Below, one piece after another: positions 1-11,000 of a DNA stretch of 48,995 bases; within the stretch, counting starts at the first letter, position 1, and each line of letters starts with the position of its first letter. A program made the translations under genes and the position numbers. The notes below the pieces were generated by a model that had not been told where the DNA came from, ran no database searches, and worked only from the letters and a program-made list of their open reading frames with translations. Location: assembly GCA_000310025.1 (NCBI GenBank), contig FN649740.1, positions 3,318,244 to 3,367,238 on the forward strand. Direction: 5' to 3'. Source of the stretch: Ectocarpus siliculosus (Eukaryota > Sar > Phaeophyceae > Ectocarpales > Ectocarpaceae).

Positions 1-2117
1 GGTCGAAGCCAGTCCCGAGCTCAGCAGCAGGGCTCCGTTCGAGCGACAACTCATTGTTGTTTATCATTGCATGCTATTCGTTGTCCACCCCGGATCCGAC
101 TACCTACTGAGATGGCGGCAATGGTCGAAGCCAGCCCCGAGCTCAGCAGCAGTACACCGTTCGAGCGACAACTCATTGTTGTTAAACATTGCATGTTATT
201 CATTGTCCACCCCATTTCCGACCTTCTACTGAGTTGGCGGCAATGGTCGAAGCCAGCCCCGAGCTCAGCAGAAAGGGCACCGTTCCAGCGACAATTCAGT
301 GTTGTTTAACGTTGCTTGATTCATTGTCCTCCCCGGATCCGACTACCTGCTGAGGTCGTTGCGACGGCCGAAGCCGGCCCCGAGCTCAGCAGCAGGGCAC
401 CGTTCGAGCGACAATTCATTGTTGTTTGTCACTGGATGTCATTCGTTGTCCACGCCGGATCCGACTACCTACTGAGTTGGCGGCAATGGTCAAAGCCAGC
501 CCCGAACTCATCAACAGGGCCCTGTTCGAGCGACAATTTATCGTTGTTTGACATTGCATGTCATTTATTGTCCACCCCGGATCCGACCTTCTACTGAGTT
601 GGCGGCAATGGTCGAAGCCAGCCCCGAGATCAGCAGAAAGGGCACCGTTCGAGCGACAATTCAGTGTTGTTGAACGTTGCATGATTCATTGTCCACCCCG
701 GATCCGACTACCTGCTGAGGTCGTTGCGACGGCCGAAGCCGGCCCCGAGCTCAGCAGCAGGGCACCATTAGAGCGACAATTCATTGTTGTTTGTCATTGG
801 ATGTCATTCGTTGTCCACGCCGGATCCGACTACCTACTGAGATGGCGGCAATGGTCGAAGCCAGCCCCGAGCTCAGCAGCAGGGCACCGTTCGAGCGACA
901 ACTCATTGTTGTTTATCATTGCATGTTATTCATTGTCCACCCCGGATCCGACCTTCTACTGACTTGGCGGCAATGGTCGAAGCCAGCCCCGAGCTCAGCA
1001 GAAAGGGCACCGTTCGAGCGACAATTCAGTGTTGTTGAACGTTGCTTGATTCATTGTTCACCCCGGATCCGACTACCTGCTGAGGTCGTTGCGACGGCCG
1101 AAGCCGGTCCCGAGCTCAGCAGCAGGGCACCATTCGAGCGACAATTCATTGTTGTTTGTCATTGGATGTCATTCGTTGTCCACGCCGGATCCGACTACCT
1201 ACTGAGTTGGCGGCCAACGGCCGAAGCCAGCCCCGAACTCACCAACAGGGCCCTGTTCGAGCGACAATTTATCGTTGTTTGACATTGCATGTTATTCATT
1301 GTCCACCCCGGATCCGACTACCTGCTGTGGTGGCGGCAATGGTCGAAGCCAGTCCCGAGCTCAGCAACAGGGCCCTGTTCGAGCGACAATTTATCGTTGT
1401 TTGACATTTCATGTCATTTATTGTCCACCCCGGATCCGACTACCTGCTGAGGTGGCGGCAATGGTCGAAGCCAGCCCCGAGCTCAGCAGCAGGGCACCGT
1501 TCGAGCGACAACTCATTGTTGTTTAACATTGGATGTTATTCATTGTCCACCCCGGATCCGACTTTCTACTGAGTTGGCGGCAATGGTCGAAGCCAGCCCA
1601 GACCTCAGCAGCAGGGCACCGTTCGAGCGACAATTCAGTGTTGTTTAACGTTGCTTGATTCATTGTCCACCCCGGATCCGACTACCTCCTGAGGTGATTG
1701 CGTCGGCCGAAGCCGGCCCCGAGCTCAGCAGCAGGGCACCGTTCGAGCGACAACTTATTGTTGTTTATCATTGCATGCTATTCGTTGTCCACCCCGGATC
1801 CGACTACCTACTGAGTTGGCGGGAATGGTCGAAGCCAGCCCCGATCTCAGCAGCAGGGCACTCTTCGAGCGACAATTTATCGTTGTTTGACATTGCATGT
1901 CATTTGTTGTCCACCCCGGATCCGACTACCTGCTGAGGTGGCGGCAATGGTCGAAGCCAGCCCCGCGTTAAGCAGCAGGGCACCGTTCGAGCGACAACTC
2001 ATTGTTGTTTAACATTGCACGCTATTCATTGTCCACCCCGGATCCGACTTTCCACTGAGTTGGCGGCAATGGTCGAAGCCAGCCCCGAGCTCAGCAGCAG
2101 GGCACCGTTCTAGCGAC
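1..2117. repeat. Left satellite array, ~121-bp units
   Basis: About 17 head-to-tail units of roughly 120–123 bp. Landmarks recur in each unit: a GAGCGACAA box, a CATTGTTGTTT box, GTCCACCCCGGATCCGAC, then TGGCGGCAATGGTCGAAGCC. The array starts before the window and stops abruptly near 2117, at GCGACATTATTCC. Several frames stay open for 80–160 codons, but they only re-read the repeat and the unit length is not a fixed multiple of three, so I do not call them genes. Variant units marked by TTGCGACGGCCGAAGCC recur near 357, 725, 1087 and 1697, which suggests a higher-order pattern. The units are related to those of the right-hand array starting at 42749. Confidence 0.93.
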
Positions 2118-4175
2118 ATTATTCCGCCTGATGCTATGGGGAGTGGTATCATACATCATCAGCCGCGCCTACGACTTCGTTTCTATTTTCTCGTTTTCAT
2201 GGCGTACCTACATTCCCACACGGGAGTTCAATCATGTGTAGTGCGTTGGTTCAATCACGTTTAGTGCATTGGGTGGTGGAGACGGTTACGCATGGTTGCG
2301 CATAGATAGCCGAATACCAGCATCCCCGTACAGGTGGCGTCATGATGAGGATGTACCGGTATGTATATAGGCACAACAGTAGCCCTCGATTGCTGTTCGC
2401 CTGCCGCTCGGTTGCAGAAACTGAACGTTGGCCGAGGCAGACGAGAAGTACAAATGGGAGCACACAGCAGACTGCTGTCGAGCAGACTGGGCGAACTGTG
2501 TGATCTCATGTGGCGGCGTCCTATGCATACCTCCAGCATGACACACGACGGAGTTGCACCGCGGGCAAGGTGACACGGTGACGGCACGGCTGTCTATTGA
2601 TAACGATGGTGGTGGATGAGATTTGATTAGCCAGCCCTAGATGAGATTTGACACGAAGACACATACTACGCGGGTTGTCAAGCCCCCAGAGTAGGTAGTA
2701 GTCCCCTCGTAGTTCCACGGCTGGTCGCTCCAGCCGAGCGTGTTCCATCATCATCTTGCCCTCGTCGCGTACGCTACGAATTTCTGCTAGCTACGGGTCC
2801 AAACTTCGATGTGGCTAGCTGCTGCCCTCCTTCCCGGGTGACCCTCCGACGCGGGCTGCGTGTTACACACTGTGCATTCCTCAACACGTGGCCCTTGGTC
2901 CAGTAGACACGCGTCTATCATACTCTTGATGCAGGAGCAGCGAGAGGCAGCAGAATGAGAACTCCGTGAGACCTTTCTTTTTGTAAGACCCCAGAAAACC
3001 AAACCAAGACTACCCAACCAACACGCCACAACAAGAACTCAAATACAACCGTAGATCTGGGTGATGTTCCGAATTCTTCCGTGCACAATAAACTACAGTT
3101 TATTCGGTCTTCGACAACAAACTTTCGAGTCATGCTACGGTAGGGGTGTCACTTTTTGGGGACTATATTTCACTACCGTTTCCATGCCTATGTCATACGC
3201 CAGTAGGCATACTTGTTTCAAACATGTTCTGCCCGACATGCACGGGGCCGGCGATATGCAAGGGGCTTGTCGACGCGAAACGTCGTACCCTCACCAAAAA
3301 ATCTAGACGGTCGAACGAGTGGTATAATCACCGAGTGGTCCGTCCATATAGGAGCCTTCAAGCCGCACTGCTGAGCTTGTTAAAGCAAGATGATTCGGGA
3401 AAGAACATGATGACCGATTGTATTTTTACGAGTCCAGTCAACCTCCTTGCTCTTGGTGCCATCGTTACATTCTACCGTGGAGGCTATTTGTCTAGGGTGT
3501 CGCCAAATTAGAAAAACCAAACCAACTGGAGGGCACACCGTCGTCGAAGCCCTAGCGACGGGACGCCACTGAATACCATACAGCCCTCAATCAACGTTCC
3601 AGGACATGCTGGAACGATGCTGGGAACGTTCATCCCGTAATCACTTGGATGTGTAGTCGATCGAGGATACTCCTCGTCCAAGATCGATCCTGGTCAACAC
3701 CGCGTCAAAGTATCTGGGACACAGAACAGATGCATGCAGAACAACTCGCACAACTTCAAGCCACATAGCCCCACATGTATGTCCATATGTTCAAAGTTCC
3801 AATAGATATTTCTATGCGTCACTTCCCCACAGCGCAGTCTCGTATCTACTGAGGTGACGGACAGCACAGCCATAGGGACTTATTGCCATCCATCCAGCTG
3901 ATGCCCAAAAACGTAACACGTGGGCGCCAGGACGTCCGCCACAGTCTACAGCAAGAGCTTTCTTAGGAAAATGATCAAAGACGGCCCCCCTCCTGATTTA
4001 TCGAGGAGATCTCTTGGCCACAAGAACAAGTAGCACATTTTTCCCCGGGGGGACCACTAGATGCTCATTCGCAACCAGGCCTTGCCTGAGGAGTTGCGCC
4101 TAACGCTAGCGCTATACCTGCTACCGTCTTGCCCCCCAGCAGACAGGCGATACTCGGTTGATATCTTGACCATCA
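2118..4175. other. Intergenic stretch between the left satellite and the minus-strand gene
   Basis: Two kilobases of non-repetitive DNA. I see no exon chain with matching splice phases, no RNA gene and no clear promoter. The only open frame worth noting is the one at 3146–3511. This stretch holds the region downstream of the minus-strand gene that ends at 4176, so its 3' UTR and polyadenylation signal should lie near 4000–4175; no motif there is convincing. Confidence 0.5.
3146..3511 (+). CDS. Unrecognised open frame, possible exon
   Basis: An open frame of 121 codons beginning at GTG; the first ATG lies internally, just before a CPTC motif. The translation has a Cys-containing segment (PCLC, then CPTC, then IC), a basic stretch (KRRTLTKKSRR) and a leucine-rich helix-like part, so it could be a genuine exon. 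No splice partners with matching phase were found and no family is recognised. A chance open frame is an equally good explanation. Confidence 0.22.
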   Translation: MSLFGDYISLPFPCLCHTPVGILVSNMFCPTCTGPAICKGLVDAKRRTLTKKSRRSNEWYNHRVVRPYRSLQAALLSLLKQDDSGKNMMTDCIFTSPVNLLALGAIVTFYRGGYLSRVSPN

Positions 4176-5052
4176 TCAACTCGACAAGGACGACAAACGT
4201 TCGCAACGCTCGAGGTAACCCTCATCGACATCACGCCGAACGGCCGCCAACGCAAGAACTCGTGACTCTCCTCTCCACTGTAGCCTATAGCGATTGCGTC
4301 GTTCTTCGGGGGACGTTATCACGTCCACAACCGCTGCCTCAATCGCTTTCAAACCTCTCCACGCTGTGTTCCTCCCCTGCGGTGGAGCTTTGAACCCTTT
4401 CCTCACTACTTCACCCGGTTGGAAAAGGTTTTCCCTGACGTGGGCCCGCCTCTCGTCAGAACCTTTCATTATTTCCGGCAGGAAGTCCACGAAAGCATCT
4501 TGTGGACGCTCTGACATGATGACCAGATTGGAGCGAGCATTCTCTATAACACCTGGACGCATTCGATATCTCCTTGTCGCACTAGTTCCGTCTCCCCGCA
4601 ACCTCTCCATGTACCCCCCTATTCCCTGGCCTAGCCCTGCAAGAGAGGTGAGCGGAACCGCTCTATTTTCGTCGACTGGCAGAACTTTGGGCACGTCATA
4701 CTCTACGCCGCGTACGTGACTAAAAACGTCGTGAATCCACACCATAACATCGCCTTCGGAAAACATGCCATCCGTCGCGAAGCTACTAGTGTAGTCGGAT
4801 GGAGCCTTGCGCCCGATGAAAATCGGGACTACATCTTGGCCTTGGTACTCTTCTGGGTGAACACGCATCAAAGCGACTGATCCATATGGTAGTGCGCTCC
4901 TCATTCGAGTGAACACGAGTTCCATCTCCCTCTCCTTTGGGGTCTCCTCGTCGTCGTGGCTTCCTCGCCGGGACCACTCTGCAGGTGCCTCCATGATGCC
5001 TTCGCGGAACAAATTACACTTCTCCGTTTTTCCATCTCTGCAGAGCTCACAA
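4176..5052 (-). CDS. Exon 8 (last) of the minus-strand gene
   Basis: Starts after a TCCCACAG acceptor, phase 2, and runs 291 codons to a stop at 4176. It opens with CELCRDGKTEKC, which looks like a small zinc site. The rest is a mixed α/β-looking domain with no recognised family. The C-terminus is rich in Arg and Ser. The open frame continues upstream of the acceptor for about 15 codons; I prefer the spliced start because its phase matches exon 7. Confidence 0.68.
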
Positions 5053-8000
5053 CTGTGGGAAATCAATGCAGGGGTCAACAATCGAACCAGGGACAACAAT
5101 TACCTCTGGAATGGACGATTCTGACGCGGCTACTCGACCGATCAGATACCAAATACGATGCCGAGTGACGGCAGGAACACCACACTATTGTAGCTCGCTA
5201 CATTTCGACCGACCAGCTCCAAATACACAGATAATATGCATACTGAGTGATGGTGAGTATTGCACAAAAGTAGTAGTTACCCTGGTTCCGTCGGTGAAAC
5301 TTACCAGCCGAACATCATCCAAGGAATTGGTATATACTGTTTTGACCGATCAGCGTAAATACCAAACCCAAAATGCCAATTTGAAGCCAAAGTGACAATT
5401 TGTTCCAAACATTTGGGATGTAAGTGAACGCAGGAACACCAAGCTAACTCTCTGCTCTTCGACCGAGGAGCTTCAAATACATGTATAGAATGTTGGGGGA
5501 TAGTTGTACTGGACGAAAGAGAGTTGGCGTTGTTTTCGTCGCGCAACTTACCAGCACAACATGAAGGAATTTTGGTGGCGGCTGTTCGACCGAAGAGCGT
5601 AAATACCAAAGGCAAAAAAAGAAAGTGCCAAGTCACAAGTTATTATTCACCAAACAATGTATAGTGATCGCAGGAACACCAGGCTAACTCGCTATTCGAC
5701 CGAGGAGCTCCGAACATCTCTACAGAATATGGAATGATAGTTGTACTGGACGAAAGAGAGACGACCTTGTTTCCCTCCCGCAACTGACCAGCACAAAATG
5801 CACGGAAGTGGGTCATGGCTGTTCGACCGATCAGCGTAAATACCAAAAAACGAAATGCCAAGCCCCAAAATGTTACTCACGAAACACCTAAATACTTGGA
5901 GTTGGATGTAGTAAGTGATCGCAGGAACACCAGGCTAACCCAAACATCTCTACGGGATTTCGAATGGTAGTTGTATTGAACGAAAGAGAGGCGACCTTGT
6001 TTCCCTCCCGCAACTTACCAGCACAACCTGCAGGAAAGTGGGTCGTGGCTGTTCGACCGATCAGCGTAAATACCAAAAAAAAAATGCCAAGTTACAAAAT
6101 GCTGTGCACCAAACACTTGGATGTAACGCAGGTCGGGTGCTATTCGACCGACATACCGGGTATATTTTCAGTGAGAGTGTGTTGGCAAAGATAATGACCG
6201 TGAACTTACCTGCAGGACAAGGTGTAGGTAGCCAGGACGCCTGGCGTTTCGGTGGCGACGGTTTTGCTGATGGCTTGGCATCCTTGAACCTTGATCGCCT
6301 TCGCTTCGGAGCGACAAGCTGAACGAACTGCTCCCGAAATGGCCCCTGCGGCTTGGAAAATGTACTTTCTGCCTAGGAGCGTATTCGGCTTCTTCGTGAT
6401 CAGAAGTGTCTTTCTCTCGTCTGATCTGCTTTCGCCTCCCCACACCTAACGGTAGAATCATCAGGCGATATGAAGGTGGTCGGGTCAGTTTGACACGCAG
6501 GTGTCCCCATGCCAATGTTTTTCGGTGTGGCCACGTGGAAAGGCGATAGTGTTTTGGTTGGATATAGATCGCCAGCTCCGTCCGAGGTTTCATCCGTCCC
6601 TGATTCTGCCTAACTGCATTGTCGGCTACAGCTCAAAGTACGTATGCCGTCATACTTGCAATTTCATCTGGACGGTTAGGTTGTAGGCAATCACCACTAT
6701 CTATTATTTTCATAACGCAGAAAAAATGAAAATAAAGATCCACACCCTACACCACCCTCCATGTCAGGACCATCGTATACTCGCCTTGGTCATGAGCAAC
6801 TGATCTCCACCTCTGCTGCTTGTCCTGGCAGTCTCAAAGGTCATCGCTTCGTCTTCGGTCGGCTCCAAAAGCATGAAGTCCATCGATTCACCGAGGAGGG
6901 TACAGAGGTGTCTGGGGCTCTGGACTACCCAGGACTGGTTGATGATGTTGTGCCTCGTTACGCCTTTGGTGTTGGCCCCTTCGCTATCAGAAGAGCTTTT
7001 TCCGTGGCAACTACCAAAGTAGTGATGCTCAATGTGCACTGGTACGTTGGTAGACTCGCCGTTGGTGTCACAAACCATCACCGCGCGGGAAGCAAGCCAG
7101 CCGAAATGAAACCTGCACTTGAACTGCTTGGCGCAGTTATCGGTGAAGAAGATCGCTAGCACCATGGCGGGAGCGCCTAGTTTCCGCATCAACGCTGGGA
7201 CATGCTCCGTCAGAATCTTGAACATGACATGCTGCACCCACGCATGGTCCTGGGTTCTATCGTCGCTGAGAACTTGGAAAGAGTAGGACCACACACGGCC
7301 CTTCCACTTGAAGTAGATGGGACAGGGGAATATCGTTACACTTTCGTGCTGCCAGTGCTGGGCTTGTACTTCGTCCTGCTCGATGAGCTGAAGCTGCTCC
7401 TGGAAGTCGAAGACGAAAACCACCGTACCTTCCTCCAGGGTACGTAGGGTTTCGTGGAACGCGCTCCGTTGGTTGTGATACTGCCTCCGGTGAGGAATGT
7501 ATCGCCGGAATATGTCCTTAAATTCTTTGGTGAAATCGTCGACAGTCCCCGTCTTGGTAGCAACAGCCTGGGACGGGATATGGCCAAATGATAGACATCG
7601 ACGTGGTGCTGTTCGTATTCACCCCGAGATTACATGGGTACACGCCACTCTTGTCTGTTTCCGATGATCAGGGACAGCCCTTCAGGACCACACAAGCACG
7701 CACGTTCTCGCTACCAGCTGCTCTATCGACTAGCTTGAGGTGGGTCATCAGCGAGGAGGTAGGGGACAGTTGGACGAGCTTATTCAATTGTAGTCCATAG
7801 TCTATCTGAGAGTTTTCAAGCTCCAGGTTGTTGATTCAAGCATAAGCAATGCAATCTACAGAGCCGGGAGGCAGTAAACCACGATTAAGGGATGTTATGA
7901 TGTGCGTATACTATCAAACACCCGAACGCTGAGAAACAGTATTGCGTACAACGCTGCGTCCAGTACAGAGTAATCCCTTCACGAATCGATCGATGGCTCG

Positions 8001-11000
8001 ATGCCAGCTAATTCCGCAACTACCACGCCGTACTGCTTGTCGATCTTAGGAAAGTCACAACAACGAGGTGTAGCGCGCCGGTGGCAATCTTTGTCGTGGG
8101 CGAGGGCCTACGTGCCCAAAGCTATGTAGATCATTACGTATCGAGTTCTTAGGAGACAGCTTTAAGGCATGGGTAGCATCTCATTTTCACGTGTTTCACG
8201 TGGTGGCCGCTGATCGGTCGAGGAGCCTACACCCGCGGCCGTAGCTATGTACTTGCCATACCTACTTGCCGAAAGTCAGGAAACTGAGGAAAGTAAACGA
8301 CTGGGAATAGCCGGTCATGTTTTTCGAGACCAGCGGGCTCTATAATACGCAAACATTGACCGACCCCAGCACATCACTGCGATCGTTTCGGTAACCTCGC
8401 ATTCACCTTTTTCGGCCTAGATGTATCCGACGCCACTCTTGGTTCCCAGTCGCCATCATCGTCGTCGGGTGGCTGCGGTCCAGCGAGGCGGCGGGCGTCC
8501 GTTGCGCGTCCTTCAGCATCCACAGAGGTAAACATGGACCACTTCACCCTTCCTGGCTGGCCTTCCATGGCGCTAGGGCACGCGCCCAAGGTGGCGGCAG
8601 AAGAAGGGAAACGTCGATCGGTAGTGCCCTGATGACGGGGACAACCGAAGAACGCCGCTTGCTTGCGCTGGCATGTTGGGCAATGTCCTGACACACAGAC
8701 CGACCTATGTGCCTTGACGTCTTTGCCATTTTGACCTCTGTAGATGAAGACCTTTTCGCACAGGAGCAGGTCGCTGAGGTCCCCCATGCCGTGCACCGAC
8801 TTTTCCGTGGCGAACGGCAGGAAGGTCCGACATGCTCCATCCGAGCAAAACCCGCAGTTGCACGTGCAGCCTGAACCCGAGTTATCGCCATGGTGAAGGG
8901 TTGGCCACAGCTGGTACAGGGCAACAGTGATAAGTTTTGCCTTGTAGCAATGGACGCAGAGGCAGGATCGTATTGATTGCTCCACCACGTAGAAGGGGAC
9001 CATCTTGTCGAAAGAACTTCGGGAAATAGAGGCAATTTCAGCTCTCCCGGCACTAAACTTCGATACGCGCGGCGCCGGACGTATGCAGGACGGACACGGT
9101 GGGGCGTCAGTTACTTGTGAAGGCCTCATGTAGCCGGATACGTGCAGACTGAGAGGTGACGCCAATGGAGACTCCTGAAGTTCTCTTCATCATATACTGG
9201 TATCGTATGTCAACCAAACGGCACATACCAACCGATTACACAGACAACTACTGTGCTGTGCGTGCATAGCGAGTATGGCACTCACAGCCACTTGTAGGTC
9301 ATCCATGCACTGGTGATACAGGTGCTGCTGGGTCCCAGTCATGTAGTGCACTCTGTGAGTTTCACACTTCTCCGGGTGGACGCAGACCAAAGAGTTGTCC
9401 GCGTCAGACCGAATGTGATCCCCACGCTGCCGGTAGTCGTGATTCGTCTTCGTAAGGTTTGGAGAAGGCTGGGTGCGCTCGAGAATACTCTGCTCCACCC
9501 GACAGCATGCCATTGGGTACTTCTCCTGCAAGTTATCGGACCTCATTTTTCTCTTCCCTGCCCTGCATGGATAAGGTACAGAAACGTGGCATGCGTGAAT
9601 GGTTCGCAACTGCTACCCCCAGCCGAACAAGTGAGTGTTTTGCAGCGTATTCAGGTCCTCGGCCGACCAGCTACCTTGGGTCGCTGTCATGCTCTTTCAT
9701 AACCTAGCGTCGACAGACGGTAGAGGCACGACGAGGCCGCACAACCGATGTGTCCTGCTCGATTCCCTGTCGGGTGCGGCAGATCCACCGCCACGGACTG
9801 ACGAAAACAAACAGTACCCTGGCTGTCACACAACCTTGACGTACTTGACGTACTTACAATGCCGACACGTCGCCGTCTTCGAGAGCCGTCAATCTCCGTT
9901 CCTTTGCCTCGTTGAAGGATTTCCGGCTCAGAGTACCTCCTAGGAATTCGTTGGCGTGTTTGTACTTCACCTTCTCGCCGGCGATCGCACCGAGGATGGT
10001 CCGTCGCGCATTATACCCGGCCTCGGCCGCTACGACGTGGGGCTGATTAATTTTCGCCCAGGTTTCCCTGATGGCGTGCATGGGCTTGTCCGGAGATGCC
10101 GGGTCTCCTTCGCCTATTGTTCGACCACCGTTGTGAGACACGAGACTCTGGCGAGCCAATGTGGTGAAGTCGTCGACAGGCCTTCCGAACTCGTTGGCCG
10201 CAGTTTGACACGCTATCTCCACCGCAGTATCCACGGTTTTGTTCAACCTGGCCTTGAACCTGCATTTTTGTACATCCTGAAACTTCCTGAACACACTGAA
10301 AGCACCAAGGTCGTGGTGCAGCGTCGGGTGTGAAAGGGAGGTTTGTTAAGCGCATTTTCAACAGCAAATACGCACGGACAATCTCACTCACAGAGGTGGC
10401 AAGTGCCACACTCAGGGGAAGGTTCCTCGAGATGCACAAACACCAAGGTCGTCGGGTTTTACAGGATTGTGCGGGCTCCGAAAATCAACACATGTACAAC
10501 ATGCCTTGAACGAGCGCGATGGTCCGGCCTGCGAGAAAGACAGCCCAGGGGTATTAAGGGTTCAGTTGCGAGATACGTGTTCGTCCGAGAATCCCCCTAC
10601 CTCTGAGCACACGCACCCCACAGGGACGATGGACTTTTGCGATGGCCCGTTATACGACAGCTAGTGCCCCCGATCAAATATTTGTCTCTTTTTCTAGGAA
10701 TAACTCGGCAAAGGAGCGCTACCTATCGGTATGTCGGAACCTGTCGCGTGACAAATTCCTTTTTCAGGGCGTGACTAAGTACGTTTTTTTGTGTACTGCA
10801 GATCGGCGCCAGAAATTTGGAAACAGTCGTCGTACATGTCCATTTTCGAGCCAAATATAAATCAGGAAACGATGTCCTCGGCCGATTGACCGAGATCGGT
10901 TGTAACCGGTAGTATCAAATGTCTCAACACGTGGCGGCGCCAACTGGGAAACTTGTAGTATGTTTTGAAATATTTCACAAACAAACGTAACCCCGGAGCC

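Noticed and set aside
1-2117. Repeat-containing protein genes in the left array
   Set aside because: The open frames drift between frames because units vary from 120 to 123 bp. The peptides are the same repeat re-read, with no start or splice logic.
6168-6593. Alternative 141-codon minus-strand frame
   Set aside because: It overlaps exon 7 in another frame and would leave at phase 0, which does not fit the acceptor of exon 8.
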